A program made the translations under genes and the position numbers. DNA of 64,000 bases from contig CP099419.1 in assembly GCA_024114885.1 (NCBI GenBank), forward strand, positions 4,278,001-4,342,000, given 5' to 3'. Under the pieces are notes generated by a model. The model was not told the DNA's origin. It did no database searches and was given only the letters and a program-made list of their open reading frames with translations. Source of the DNA: Septoria linicola (lineage: Eukaryota; Ascomycota; Dothideomycetes; Mycosphaerellales; Mycosphaerellaceae). The first letter of the stretch is position 1, and every line of letters begins with the position of its first letter. This document shows positions 55,471 through 64,000 of the stretch, one piece after another.

Positions 55471-56106
55471 ATGTGCAAAACGCAATGCTGGTACTACACC
55501 TGCGGCCACTGGTCCAACCACCGGCTCAGCACGTGTCGCGGTCGCTTCGCAAGAGATCCAGAAGCGGCTGTCAAGGTCACAGCCTGCTCAGGAGACAGCC
55601 TGATCCCACCCATCTCTGTCGCCAAGGTATGCGCGATCTGCAACAAAGAAGAACTCGTCAGACACTGGCGCCACTGTCGCTCGCAGGCCCTGGCCGCAGC
55701 CATCAAGCAAGGCAAAAGCCGTTCACCAGTGTACGAGTACTTCGGCGCACTCAGACACGAAATCGAAGAAAGCGTGCCGCGAGACTCGCCTCTCACATCC
55801 TTGCGACCTCATCCAAGATCAACCTGGGCTCCGCCAAAACCAAGTCCTTTACGGAAAGAATTGACAATCGAAGATCTTGAAGAAGATGATGTCGTCGACG
55901 TGGATATCGAGACGACGGGTTTCGAGAGACTTGAGCTTGAAATGTCGGATGTCGAGATGCTGTCGCCGTCAGCGTCTCCGCCGACCTCGCCCAATGAGGA
56001 ATATGAGAAGCATCAACGTCGGCCAGAGGACCATACGCAGATCGACCCTCTCCTTCTGGCAAGTGACGCGCAGGTAGCCATCGTGAAGGCCAAGAGCTTG
56101 TCTTGA
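55471..56106 (+). CDS. small Cys/His-rich protein with acidic disordered tail
   Basis: Single frame of 211 residues from ATG 55,471. The N-terminus MCKTQCWYYTCGHWSNHRL carries a C-x3-C-x4-C-x-H pattern and CAICNKEELVRHWRHC follows at about residues 54-69, suggesting two metal-binding knots. Residues about 130-185 are acidic and Ser/Pro-rich (IEDLEEDDVVDVDIETTGF; SPSASPPTSP). I recognise no defined family; short proteins with such starts are common in ascomycetes. A downstream frame at about 56,345-56,524 has a Gln-rich, protein-like composition and could be an additional 3' exon. Confidence 0.6.
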   Translation: MCKTQCWYYTCGHWSNHRLSTCRGRFARDPEAAVKVTACSGDSLIPPISVAKVCAICNKEELVRHWRHCRSQALAAAIKQGKSRSPVYEYFGALRHEIEESVPRDSPLTSLRPHPRSTWAPPKPSPLRKELTIEDLEEDDVVDVDIETTGFERLELEMSDVEMLSPSASPPTSPNEEYEKHQRRPEDHTQIDPLLLASDAQVAIVKAKSLS

Positions 56107-57061
56107 AGGGACTGTCGACAAGTGAAGGGACGACGCATCGCGTAATCGCACATCTGGTCTCACCTCATCGACGTATCAGTCTCACGTCACGCTGGTACCT
56201 CCCTATGCGCGGTCTATTCGGTCCTAGCAAGCCGACGCGTCGAGCAATCGGCCTACTACCGACAGAGCGCAACATTCTCGCATCACGAGAAGTCAATGTA
56301 GCCACATCACTTCTGCCGTCGCGAGAGATTTCGCACAACGGAATACCGTCTCGAGGGTCTCGTCGCGCGCGAGGGTAGACGTGAGAGTCGGTCGACGAAG
56401 TCTCCGCTGGAAGTTGTCACTTCCCGGAAAGCTAAGCCAGCTGGCACAAGCAATTATGCACCCATCTATGCACGTGCACAACAACAGCAGCACAACTACA
56501 GCACCACGTCGACATCGAAGTAGATCAGGCGTTGCGAGAGGGATATCGGGAAGAAGGATAGAGAGCGATTTGGAGGGTCAATCAAGCACAGGCTACACAC
56601 TATGCATTTCTCATATGTTATACTCCGTAAGACATGTATATTGCCTAGTCATTACCTCTTTCCTCTTCATTATACTCATTACAGGGTCGTTTGCTGTGAA
56701 GCGTCCACCGTTTTCCCATCCAAGAACCTTCAGTCCGCCGAGCTTAGCTCGAGGCGTCTTTTCATGTGTATGCCAAACCTACATTCCCATGGCCTTCATC
56801 GCTTGCTGTGTCGATGTCAGGAACGACAACGATGAACTCGGCGCGTTCTCTGCGTTAATCGATGACTTGATTGATTTCATCCAGGCTTGTCCAGTGAACA
56901 TTGTATTGAGACCTGCTCAGTCATTTGTACTTATCGGTCGTTGCTCCCGTGGCTTTGTTGCAAATGCCAAATCAGTGGTAGAGTTATCATCCTAGACTTG
57001 AAGGGTGCCAAGGAGTTCTCTCCCCAATCAACATCTATTGCTTCCTTACCATGGTTTACGC
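56107..57061. other. intergenic, with protein-like composition at left
   Basis: No complete gene recognised. Around 56,345-56,524 one + strand frame reads AREGRRESRSTKSPLEVV and later ARAQQQQHNYSTTSTSK then stop, resembling a disordered C-terminus. It may belong to the preceding gene through an unassigned intron. The remainder is likely 3' UTR and spacer. Confidence 0.35.
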
Positions 57062-58489
57062 TCAACCATTAGGGCTCAGCGGTGTACCTGGTCTTGATTG
57101 CTTGCCAACGAGTCTGGAGAAACTTCGATCTGGCAGTGGCTCGTGAGGGCCTTCAATCGGGGACGGTGGAACAGTGCGATAGCTCTTGACACTGCCCGGG
57201 CGGCTCCGGATCGGCGACAGAAGAGCCGGACTGACAGGCCGACTGCCATCTCTCGAGCCGAGCAGTCGCGGACTTTGGAGTGCGAACTCGGGAGAGAAGA
57301 TCTGCCCTGCGTAAGGCGAGGCGGTGATTACTGTTCCGGGCGATGTCGCTGGCGGCGGGTTTGGACTCTCGGAACGGAAGAGAGGATGGATGAAGTGCTG
57401 TTCAGTAGTGGGACTTGTAGGGCTTGCGATGCTTGGCGTGCTACCTCGTCGAGTGTGCAGTCGAGGCAGATTCCGTAATGAGCCCTTTTCGATATCTGCA
57501 TTGGTAGTGGCCTGCGGTTGTGCCACGGCGACGGACGCCTCTTCGGGTTCCGCCTCGCCTCCGAAAGGACCATCCAACGGATGCGCCGGTGAGACAGGCC
57601 GGCTGCCTGGAATCGGCTCCAAGCGAGGCACTGCAGCGTTCTTTTGATAAGACGTCTCGAAAGAGTTCTTAACACGGGACGTGTCCCAGTGCTCAAACTC
57701 GTCGGTGCTGCGTGTAGGATGTGTGGCGATCCCTGTGTCAGGTTGCGTTCCTCTGGAGCTACGGGGACCGAACGAAGTTTGAAGTATCAACCTTGTCTTC
57801 GAGGTCATTGGTCGTAGTGACTGCGATGCAGAGTTCCGAAGTGACGATCTCCCGCTAGCAGTGAATTGTGAATAAGATGGGGACATCGGGGAGGTAGGCT
57901 CGTGCTGTGCTCCAAAAATCGCTTTGCCTGGCTTCAAACCAATCGAGCCAAGATGAAGAGAGATCGTCCTTTGCTTGACCTGTTGATCAGGCAGCAGCTG
58001 CTCAACAGGCAGCACACTGTTGTGTACTTTGCGAGGCCAGATTATTGCCCAGAGGGCGCCTTGAGGTATCAGAGCAATCACAGCAGCGGCTAGGCCAGCT
58101 CCTGCCAGATCTCGAGTGTACTGTTCGGCCGGCCCAACATCATTGGAGGTGCTGGTCCGCTTGAATTGCAGAGCGGATGACAGTGTGGTGATGGCCAAGA
58201 TCGATCCGATGAGACAAGCAATTGTACCTGGGATCCAGACAGCCAGGATCAGTCTACGAGACACCCTGCGAAGGAAAAGTCCGATGGCGGCCAAAAGTGT
58301 AGCCAGCGAAAATATCTCGAAGATTGAAGCAGCAATGGCCAGCGAAAAAGTAGATTTGCCGACCAATGCTGTTGTAGCGAGTGTCGTTGTGATCGATGTA
58401 GATGTGACTTTTGCAATGAGTGCCAGAACAGTAGTTGAATAGAAGGTCAACGATGATCGATCGATATGGTGTGGGCCAACCAATGCCAT
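57062..58489 (-). CDS. four-helix membrane protein with long disordered C-terminal tail
   Basis: Single exon, 475 residues, ATG 58,487-58,489. Hydrophobic segments at about 16-40, 47-72, 80-105 and 128-150 suggest four membrane helices (SUR7/claudin-like topology, not proven). Residues about 170-475 are Ser/Pro/Arg-rich and probably cytosolic and disordered, with repeated SPT, RPVSPA and RPGS motifs that look like kinase and SH3-type sites. Fungal plasma-membrane proteins of this layout exist, but I cannot name a family. Proline-directed phosphorylation is plausible. Confidence 0.7.
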   Translation of the reverse strand: MALVGPHHIDRSSLTFYSTTVLALIAKVTSTSITTTLATTALVGKSTFSLAIAASIFEIFSLATLLAAIGLFLRRVSRRLILAVWIPGTIACLIGSILAITTLSSALQFKRTSTSNDVGPAEQYTRDLAGAGLAAAVIALIPQGALWAIIWPRKVHNSVLPVEQLLPDQQVKQRTISLHLGSIGLKPGKAIFGAQHEPTSPMSPSYSQFTASGRSSLRNSASQSLRPMTSKTRLILQTSFGPRSSRGTQPDTGIATHPTRSTDEFEHWDTSRVKNSFETSYQKNAAVPRLEPIPGSRPVSPAHPLDGPFGGEAEPEEASVAVAQPQATTNADIEKGSLRNLPRLHTRRGSTPSIASPTSPTTEQHFIHPLFRSESPNPPPATSPGTVITASPYAGQIFSPEFALQSPRLLGSRDGSRPVSPALLSPIRSRPGSVKSYRTVPPSPIEGPHEPLPDRSFSRLVGKQSRPGTPLSPNG

Positions 58490-60272
58490 TGTGGATAGTG
58501 AATGTAACGATTGAAGATGAGAACAAAGGCTTCAGATGGATCCTGTCATCGATAGAGTATGTACCTTAATCGCACTGCGGTGTCGTGACGTTGATCTTGT
58601 CAATCTGACATGCCGGGTACATGCAGACGAGAACGTGTTTAAGGAAACAATGCAGATGTCGAAGTCGTTTACGAAGCCATCGTCGCCGAATAGTCTGGAG
58701 GGGTAAGCAGAGGTCCAGTGGTGGCAGCCCTCCAGGCGCGAAAACGGAGCGACGCCTTGTTTATGGCGCACGTTGAAGAGAGAACGGGCTGCAGTCGTTT
58801 ATCCGGTTCGGGGCGCACGTTGAACGTAACACAGCACTGGTCCAGTAGCAGGGGCCTCGAAATCCTTCTGTGTCCACAATCGACTGGGTTGCTGGCCCTG
58901 TGTCGTGGTGGAGGAATCTCCAAAGGACGCTTTGGTGCTCCTAAAGCAGGTGAGTAGCATCAGAACGATGCGTTCTGACAAGGTCATGGTAGAGAATACA
59001 ACGGAAGCGCACAAACCTAGTGAAATTGCTATGGCGGTGCTCTCATCAGAAGTCGCGTGCAAAAGGACAACAGACGGAGCTGAGCAAGCATGTCGCGTCG
59101 TGGACAGTCACGATATTTACCAGGATATGCCCGCACAGCTGCAGCCATTGGCCCCAATCCTGCGGACCGCAGCCACAGCTCCCGTGTTGCCGAGACGGTA
59201 TTGAAGGGCCGACGTGGCTGCAGCTCGCGTGGACGCGACCAGATCTTGGACCTGCAGCAGCGTGTCGTGGTTAGAGGAGCGATCGTCAACAACATGACGC
59301 CAAAGTTCTCGACTTCGAAGTTCGTCTTCCGTGAATGATCCGGATGCTTGCAGCAAGACTCGAGAAAGAGCTAGAAGCCGGACGAACAGTGGGCGCCAAC
59401 GTCGAGCCAAACAAAATCGCGTTCGCCCAAACTCGGCACGAGATGCTGCAGGCACGGTACTACTGCTAATGCTGCTGCTGCTGTCACAGCCGTCTGACGT
59501 GGTATTGTTTCCCGAGAATAGACTCGTGGAACATGGGAAAGGTCGCACAGTGCTCCGAAGAGCCCTGCAGAAGATCCCGATCTGGTCGGCTGCCGATGTA
59601 GAAACCATCACACCGACCGGCTGTGATTTGAGGCACCATCTGCACGCAGGCTGAAGCAGACGTTATTGGGTTGGATTTCGCATATGATTGGCAATGTGTC
59701 CTGAACACGAGCTGAGCCAAGCAATGGAATGATATCGGGCACGAATTTGTGTGGCGTTGCTGATGACAGGACCACGCGTGACTCGATGGACAGCTGCAGC
59801 TGGCGATTGTCCGTGTCGTTTTCGACGAAAACGTTGCCATCCGGTGCAGTCCAGCTGTCAGATGTAGTTGTGATTGATGGAGGCAGTGAGCGTACACGGC
59901 TATCGGAGACGTTTCTGATACCACGGTGCGTGGTGAGGGGCATCATGCTGGCCTGAGCCATCTCGTCATGGCCGTTGTGGATTTGGTCATGCGGGACATG
60001 AATTTTGCAATGTCAACACGACACACTGATGGAAATACGAAGTGAGATGAGGCCATGACAGACATGTCAGGCAGGCGCGATGTCAAAGAGGATCTGTTAT
60101 CGTTTGTTGCTACAGCAAGGAAGCTGAGGTCCGTGAAGGAAGGCGGCGATCGTCAGGGCAGCGACGTCAGCATTCAAAACAACTTCATCTTGCAAACGAG
60201 TTCTCAACCCGACAACTGACTAGCGCGTACTTCATACCTCACATACCCGAAAGCATCATCGAATTGATCAAA
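58490..60272. other. intergenic, one doubtful small frame
   Basis: Mostly overlapping short frames on both strands. The - strand frame 59,608-59,961 (117 codons, with DGNVFVEND, then LQLSIESRVVLSSATPHKFV) faintly recalls the start of a BTB/POZ domain and could be the first exon of a gene continuing toward 59,480, but I could not build a convincing junction. No RNA gene or repeat recognised. Confidence 0.35.
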
Positions 60273-61262
60273 ATGGCCCGTGTCTCTGCTCGATGTGCGC
60301 TTTTGGAGCTTCCCGTTGAGTTGCGCCTCGAGATCTACGCGTTTGCCGTGCTCGACTGCAAATATGTCACCATCGGCACCGCAAAAATTGAGGGATCTCT
60401 GCCAAATGTGGTGCATCGGCTGTATGGACGGCAACGTGCCCCATACCCAGGCATTCCTGAAAGGTCGGAACCGGTCGTGGAGGCGCATTATCGCGCTGCT
60501 CTCCTTTCCGTAGTGAAGCCTGCAACTGTTCAGGCAGAGATTGAACCAGCCGAGACAGCATATGCCCACACCAACACAGCTTACCACACCCTTTCCCTCC
60601 TCAACAAGCAGATCAACGATGAGCTTCAGAGCCACTTCGCGATCCCCACGCGCCGGGATACTTCACTCTTTGTGCAGTATCCCTTTGGGCTTCACATTCT
60701 ACACGACACCACTCCGCAGCTACTCCGTCAAGCGAGGACTGTGCATTTAGCAGGATCCTACACTCCGCAAAACTACTCTCCTTCTCAAGCCGCACGCTTA
60801 GGTCCGCAGCAAGCCCCCGAGCAGCTGAAGCTACAAGGCAATGTTGTACCAGACTCTGAAAGGCAGCTGGAGCGTCTGTTTAAGTCATGCTTTGGTGCAC
60901 GGCCATCGCAGCGGCTGCAGGCCATAGAGCTGAGAGTCTATTATCCTGGCCACGACGCTTACAGTACTGTGTGGGGCGACGATGAGTCTCCCATAGTCAT
61001 CGCACTGAGGAACATAGCCCTGGGCGAAATCAGCATCGAGGTGTGGCGAGGGCAGTACGGTACAGGTGTCGCCCTCTCGGCAGTGCCTACAACTGAGAAG
61101 AAGCGCGTGGTCAGTACCGTCTGGCGGAAGCTCGAAGAAGGTAGGGAGGATCAGCCTGAGAAGGGCAGCTGGATCGTCGATCCGCAATGGCCAGATTCGA
61201 AGGTAGCAGATGGTTCTGCTTCAAGCACACGAGCTGATACGGTCATCTCTACACATGCTTGA
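60273..61262 (+). CDS. F-box-like protein
   Basis: Single exon, 329 residues, from ATG 60,273 (tcaaaATGgc); the in-frame codon further upstream is TTG. LLELPVELRLEIYAFAV (about 10-26) is the F-box-like start common in fungal proteins of unknown target. LSLLNKQINDELQSHFA (about 106-122) is the usual second conserved helix in this group (the NKQI segment). The tail is Ser/Asp-rich. It does not share the C-terminal pattern of the other two F-box genes, so it is not part of that pair. Confidence 0.7.
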   Translation: MARVSARCALLELPVELRLEIYAFAVLDCKYVTIGTAKIEGSLPNVVHRLYGRQRAPYPGIPERSEPVVEAHYRAALLSVVKPATVQAEIEPAETAYAHTNTAYHTLSLLNKQINDELQSHFAIPTRRDTSLFVQYPFGLHILHDTTPQLLRQARTVHLAGSYTPQNYSPSQAARLGPQQAPEQLKLQGNVVPDSERQLERLFKSCFGARPSQRLQAIELRVYYPGHDAYSTVWGDDESPIVIALRNIALGEISIEVWRGQYGTGVALSAVPTTEKKRVVSTVWRKLEEGREDQPEKGSWIVDPQWPDSKVADGSASSTRADTVISTHA

Positions 61263-63360
61263 TTGGTCTTGAGCTTGTCTCAGATCAATAGCTATCACGA
61301 TAGTACGAAATCATGACTTGGACATCAGCTACGATAGCACGAAAGTTGAGCAACAGTTCTGAAGACTTTGTAGCTGCTGACACTCAGTGCTTTGGCCCAT
61401 ATTCAGTGACCTGCTATGGTCAACTGGTCAAGGCGAGACGTGTCGCCTTGAATTATGTCCATTGAGCACTTATGGAACTCCCGCACGTACACCAAACCAT
61501 CGTGCGCCCGTCACAAGAGGCACAATGATCTGCGCCTCGATTCTAATCCATCGTCGAGTACAAAAGTAAGATAAGAACTGTATGCCGAGCGAAGAGCTGC
61601 TCGAAAGTTTGGGTTGGCGGTAGTCTCGATATCAGCAGCCGCCAAGTCATAGTCCGGCAACAGTTCATCGACTGCCATAGGCCACCAACACAGTCTTCAA
61701 TCAAGGTCTGTCTCAATGCTCACAGCAAATTCTAGAACCTCCCTCCCACATCATAGCTTCGTCCTCAAAAGCCATGCCTGTAGCTCCTCACCCATACCTC
61801 AGATCCGGCCCGTGAAAGCCGCCTCGTCCCAGAAATCAAGCAAGCTTTATGTCGTTGCCTTTCCATCTGACCCTTGACCTTGCGATTTTGAGGGGCCAAG
61901 ACCCGCTCCTCCCAATGATCTGGTTCAATATCGTTCGTGCTGTTGCTGCTGTTGGTTACTACATGCTTACCTTAGGCTTTATTCAGGAGAACCTCAGGCC
62001 GCCCGTGGCACCACACGAAAGTGGACAGAGTTTGTACTCGAAGCAGTGATGGGATGGTAAGAAGTCGAGGTGCAGATGAAGAGCATGTGCTAGCGAGCTG
62101 AAGAGGCTGAACGCGTGATTGTGCATGTGCAACTGTGTCTGGAAGTGTACAAGTGCGGTGCATCTCACCGGAATGGGAGAGTGCTGGGACTTCCAATGGG
62201 TTTCTAAGACTTTGGATTGACACGGAAATAGAGGAAACAGAGCACATACTCGCCAGGTCTTCAGTAGAAATTCACATTGCATGTCTGAATGGCGCGACTG
62301 GCGTGTCGAGTGGTGGAGTTGCTGCTCACTTTCTGAGATGTGCCCTTTTTCGAAATTCAGCCAATTCTGCAAATTTCGATTAGTGATCGCACTCTACGTC
62401 CATTCATACTGATATCTCGCAAACAACATAGAAGAGTCAATATATGCTGGACTTCATGCATAGATTCTAAGGATCTTCCACTGAGACCTCGTCGACGTGG
62501 TTCCAGGAATAACTTTAGTCAACCCTAAGGTTCAGTCACCATGCGAGATTGACTGACTGCCGGACACCGACGTCGTTGATTGAGACAGTCCGTCAGCCGT
62601 TAGTTGATAGGCAAGTCGCTACGATATCTGTCAGACAGCTTTTTTGCGTTCAGGCAATTATCTGGCTGCTTGTTGTCAGCCATTGGACTGCTTGCGAACG
62701 ACAACTTGTCGATGTCCAGCACTACCACAAACAAAGCAACCACACGGATCGTACACAGGTCTTCCCTTTTGCTTCGCCGCAGAACTATTCCAGGGATCCC
62801 TCAACATCGATACGCTGATCACAACTTCTGGAACTGCCAAACACTCGGACGCGCGCGCAAGGATGTGGCGTAAACAGAAGTTGGACATTCTGTCATGTTG
62901 TCAATGGGACGTCCAGGCAGCAGCAATGATAGCAGGCAAGCACCGTATGCCGCAAGACAGCACGCATAGCAAGCAGTGGCGAAGAGGAATGGGCACAAGG
63001 GAAACAGGAGAAGATAAGACGAGAAGAAAATGAAATGAGACGAGAATGTTGTCAGGTGTGTTGTTCATACAATCACTCCCTCTTTGAGTGGAGTGTAAGC
63101 TAATCCTTCCCGCTACTTTGTCCATTTCTACAAGGAAATATGGTATCATCTGCAGTTTCTCGTAGTTTTGAACGCCCCCATTGTTTGGTGCTTGAAGTGC
63201 ACCATGTCTTTCCAATAACTCCCTAATCCGAATCGTCTGCAGTATGCCGTGGTGTGAAATGAAACATGGACAAAGTATACGGAGCTGCCGTCATCGACTT
63301 TCTTGAGTCGAGGTGGGCAGCCTGGAAGGAGGCTGTGAACTACACGTGGGTAGTGGATGG
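61263..63360. other. intergenic, no gene recognised
   Basis: About 2.1 kb of ordinary composition. Frames up to about 129 codons occur on both strands, overlap each other and show no motif. No tRNA, repeat or element was seen. Confidence 0.45.
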
Positions 63361-64000
63361 TTACATGTCCATCCTAAAGTGTCCAACTTCGGAGTATCCG
63401 AACTCGTCATCGAAGAGACTCGGCTCTGGTCGACGACGTTGGACGTCATGTTGCACAGCCATGGGCTGCGTCTTGGTGGGTGATGGGGGGTGCTTGTGCT
63501 CTCTCCAGTTCTTGTCCTCTTGCCAGATCTTGCTGCCGTTGAACGAGGATGAACGCATCCGCTGTGGACTGCCTTGTCGCCAGGATGGAGCACGCTCACG
63601 TTGTCGCTTGGGTTCAGGCTCAAGTTGAGACTGAGATTGAGGTTGAACCTTGTTCTTCTTGGTACCGAAGGGGGTGAAGCTTGCGAATGCGTCCGAGTAT
63701 TTGGTCTTCGCTGGAGTGGCGACAGCAGTGACTGGAGTGACAGCAGGTGCTGGCTCTTGACGAGCTCGACGGAAGTTACCGAGAGCGGCCCATCGGTCGA
63801 GGATGGACGAAGACTTGACCTTGGGCAGTGTCTTTGCGGGTGGTTCCTCAGTAGCAGACTCAATGACAGTGAGTGGAGTACCAGAGCGAGCATTGACGTC
63901 AAGGCTGGCAAAGGCCTGGCGAGGTGTCACACTTTCGCGGCCTTCGTCCACGGTGACCTGAAGCTGAGGTGTGCTTGGCTTGACGGTGCTCGCACGCTCA
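63361..64000 (-). CDS. disordered protein, C-terminal part (cut by right edge)
   Basis: The - strand frame is open from the right edge to the stop at 63,361-63,363; the start lies outside the window (the first possible initiator inside is only GTG). About 212 residues are visible. They are rich in Ser, Pro, Gln and Arg, with the motif SSSILDRWAALGNFRRARQE and a basic stretch PEPKRQRERAPSWRQGSPQR followed by Ser/Arg repeats, and an acidic SLFDDEFGYSE end. No domain recognised. Probably a nuclear or RNA-associated protein, which is a guess from composition only. Confidence 0.6.
   Translation of the reverse strand, partial: ERASTVKPSTPQLQVTVDEGRESVTPRQAFASLDVNARSGTPLTVIESATEEPPAKTLPKVKSSSILDRWAALGNFRRARQEPAPAVTPVTAVATPAKTKYSDAFASFTPFGTKKNKVQPQSQSQLEPEPKRQRERAPSWRQGSPQRMRSSSFNGSKIWQEDKNWREHKHPPSPTKTQPMAVQHDVQRRRPEPSLFDDEFGYSEVGHFRMDM

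Noticed and set aside
59117..59611. 164-codon - strand frame in the 58.5-60.3 kb gap
   Set aside because: Ser/Arg-rich with no domain, overlapped by frames on both strands; I could not join it to 59,608-59,961 by a credible intron.
61983..62372. 129-codon - strand frame in the 61.3-63.4 kb gap
   Set aside because: No motif, overlapping frames on both strands, no splice support.

Overview
The window comes from a filamentous ascomycete (Pezizomycotina), most likely a dothideomycete, though the class is an inference. The genes have short introns (47-71 bp) with GT..AG ends and CTAAC/CTGAC branch points. The families are typical of these fungi: a HET-NACHT-ankyrin protein, a HET protein, F-box proteins and an FAD monooxygenase. 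The centre carries the mark of repeat-induced point mutation (RIP).

Left arm (1-11.3 kb), gene-dense: a HET-NACHT-ankyrin NLR-like protein (cut by the left edge), glucosamine-6-phosphate N-acetyltransferase, a PI-PLC X-domain phosphodiesterase, a membrane-anchored class I methyltransferase, an unrecognised type II membrane protein, and a HET-domain protein with an N-terminal multi-pass membrane region. The last one abuts the repeat block.

Centre (about 11.35-48.56 kb): a 37 kb block of RIP-mutated retrotransposons in which CpA and TpG are almost absent. That removes every NTG start codon and turns Gln and Trp codons into stops, so no ORF survives. The structure can still be read. A large Ty3/gypsy-like element with 280-bp LTRs occurs as two copies in an LTR-internal-LTR-internal-LTR array (12,065-41,368). 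The second copy lacks the gag region. The first is interrupted by a 6.67-kb Ty3/gypsy element (23,434-30,101) with a perfect 5-bp target duplication. To the right lies a complete Ty1/copia element (41,700-47,905), also with a target duplication. The large element carries an extra, unrecognised frame of about 1,000 codons downstream of pol, and an imperfect 23-bp palindrome recurs at four places in it, apparently between its coding blocks. The nested element carries an apparent antisense frame between integrase and 3' LTR. These are the most unusual parts of the window.

Right arm (48.6-64 kb): an FAD-dependent monooxygenase with no visible ATG, a divergent pair of F-box paralogues, two small Cys-rich proteins in divergent orientation, a four-helix membrane protein with a long disordered tail, a further F-box-like protein, and the 3' part of a disordered protein that runs off the right edge. 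Apart from the divergent pairs I see no clustered pathway. The arms look like ordinary chromosome on either side of a heterochromatic repeat island.
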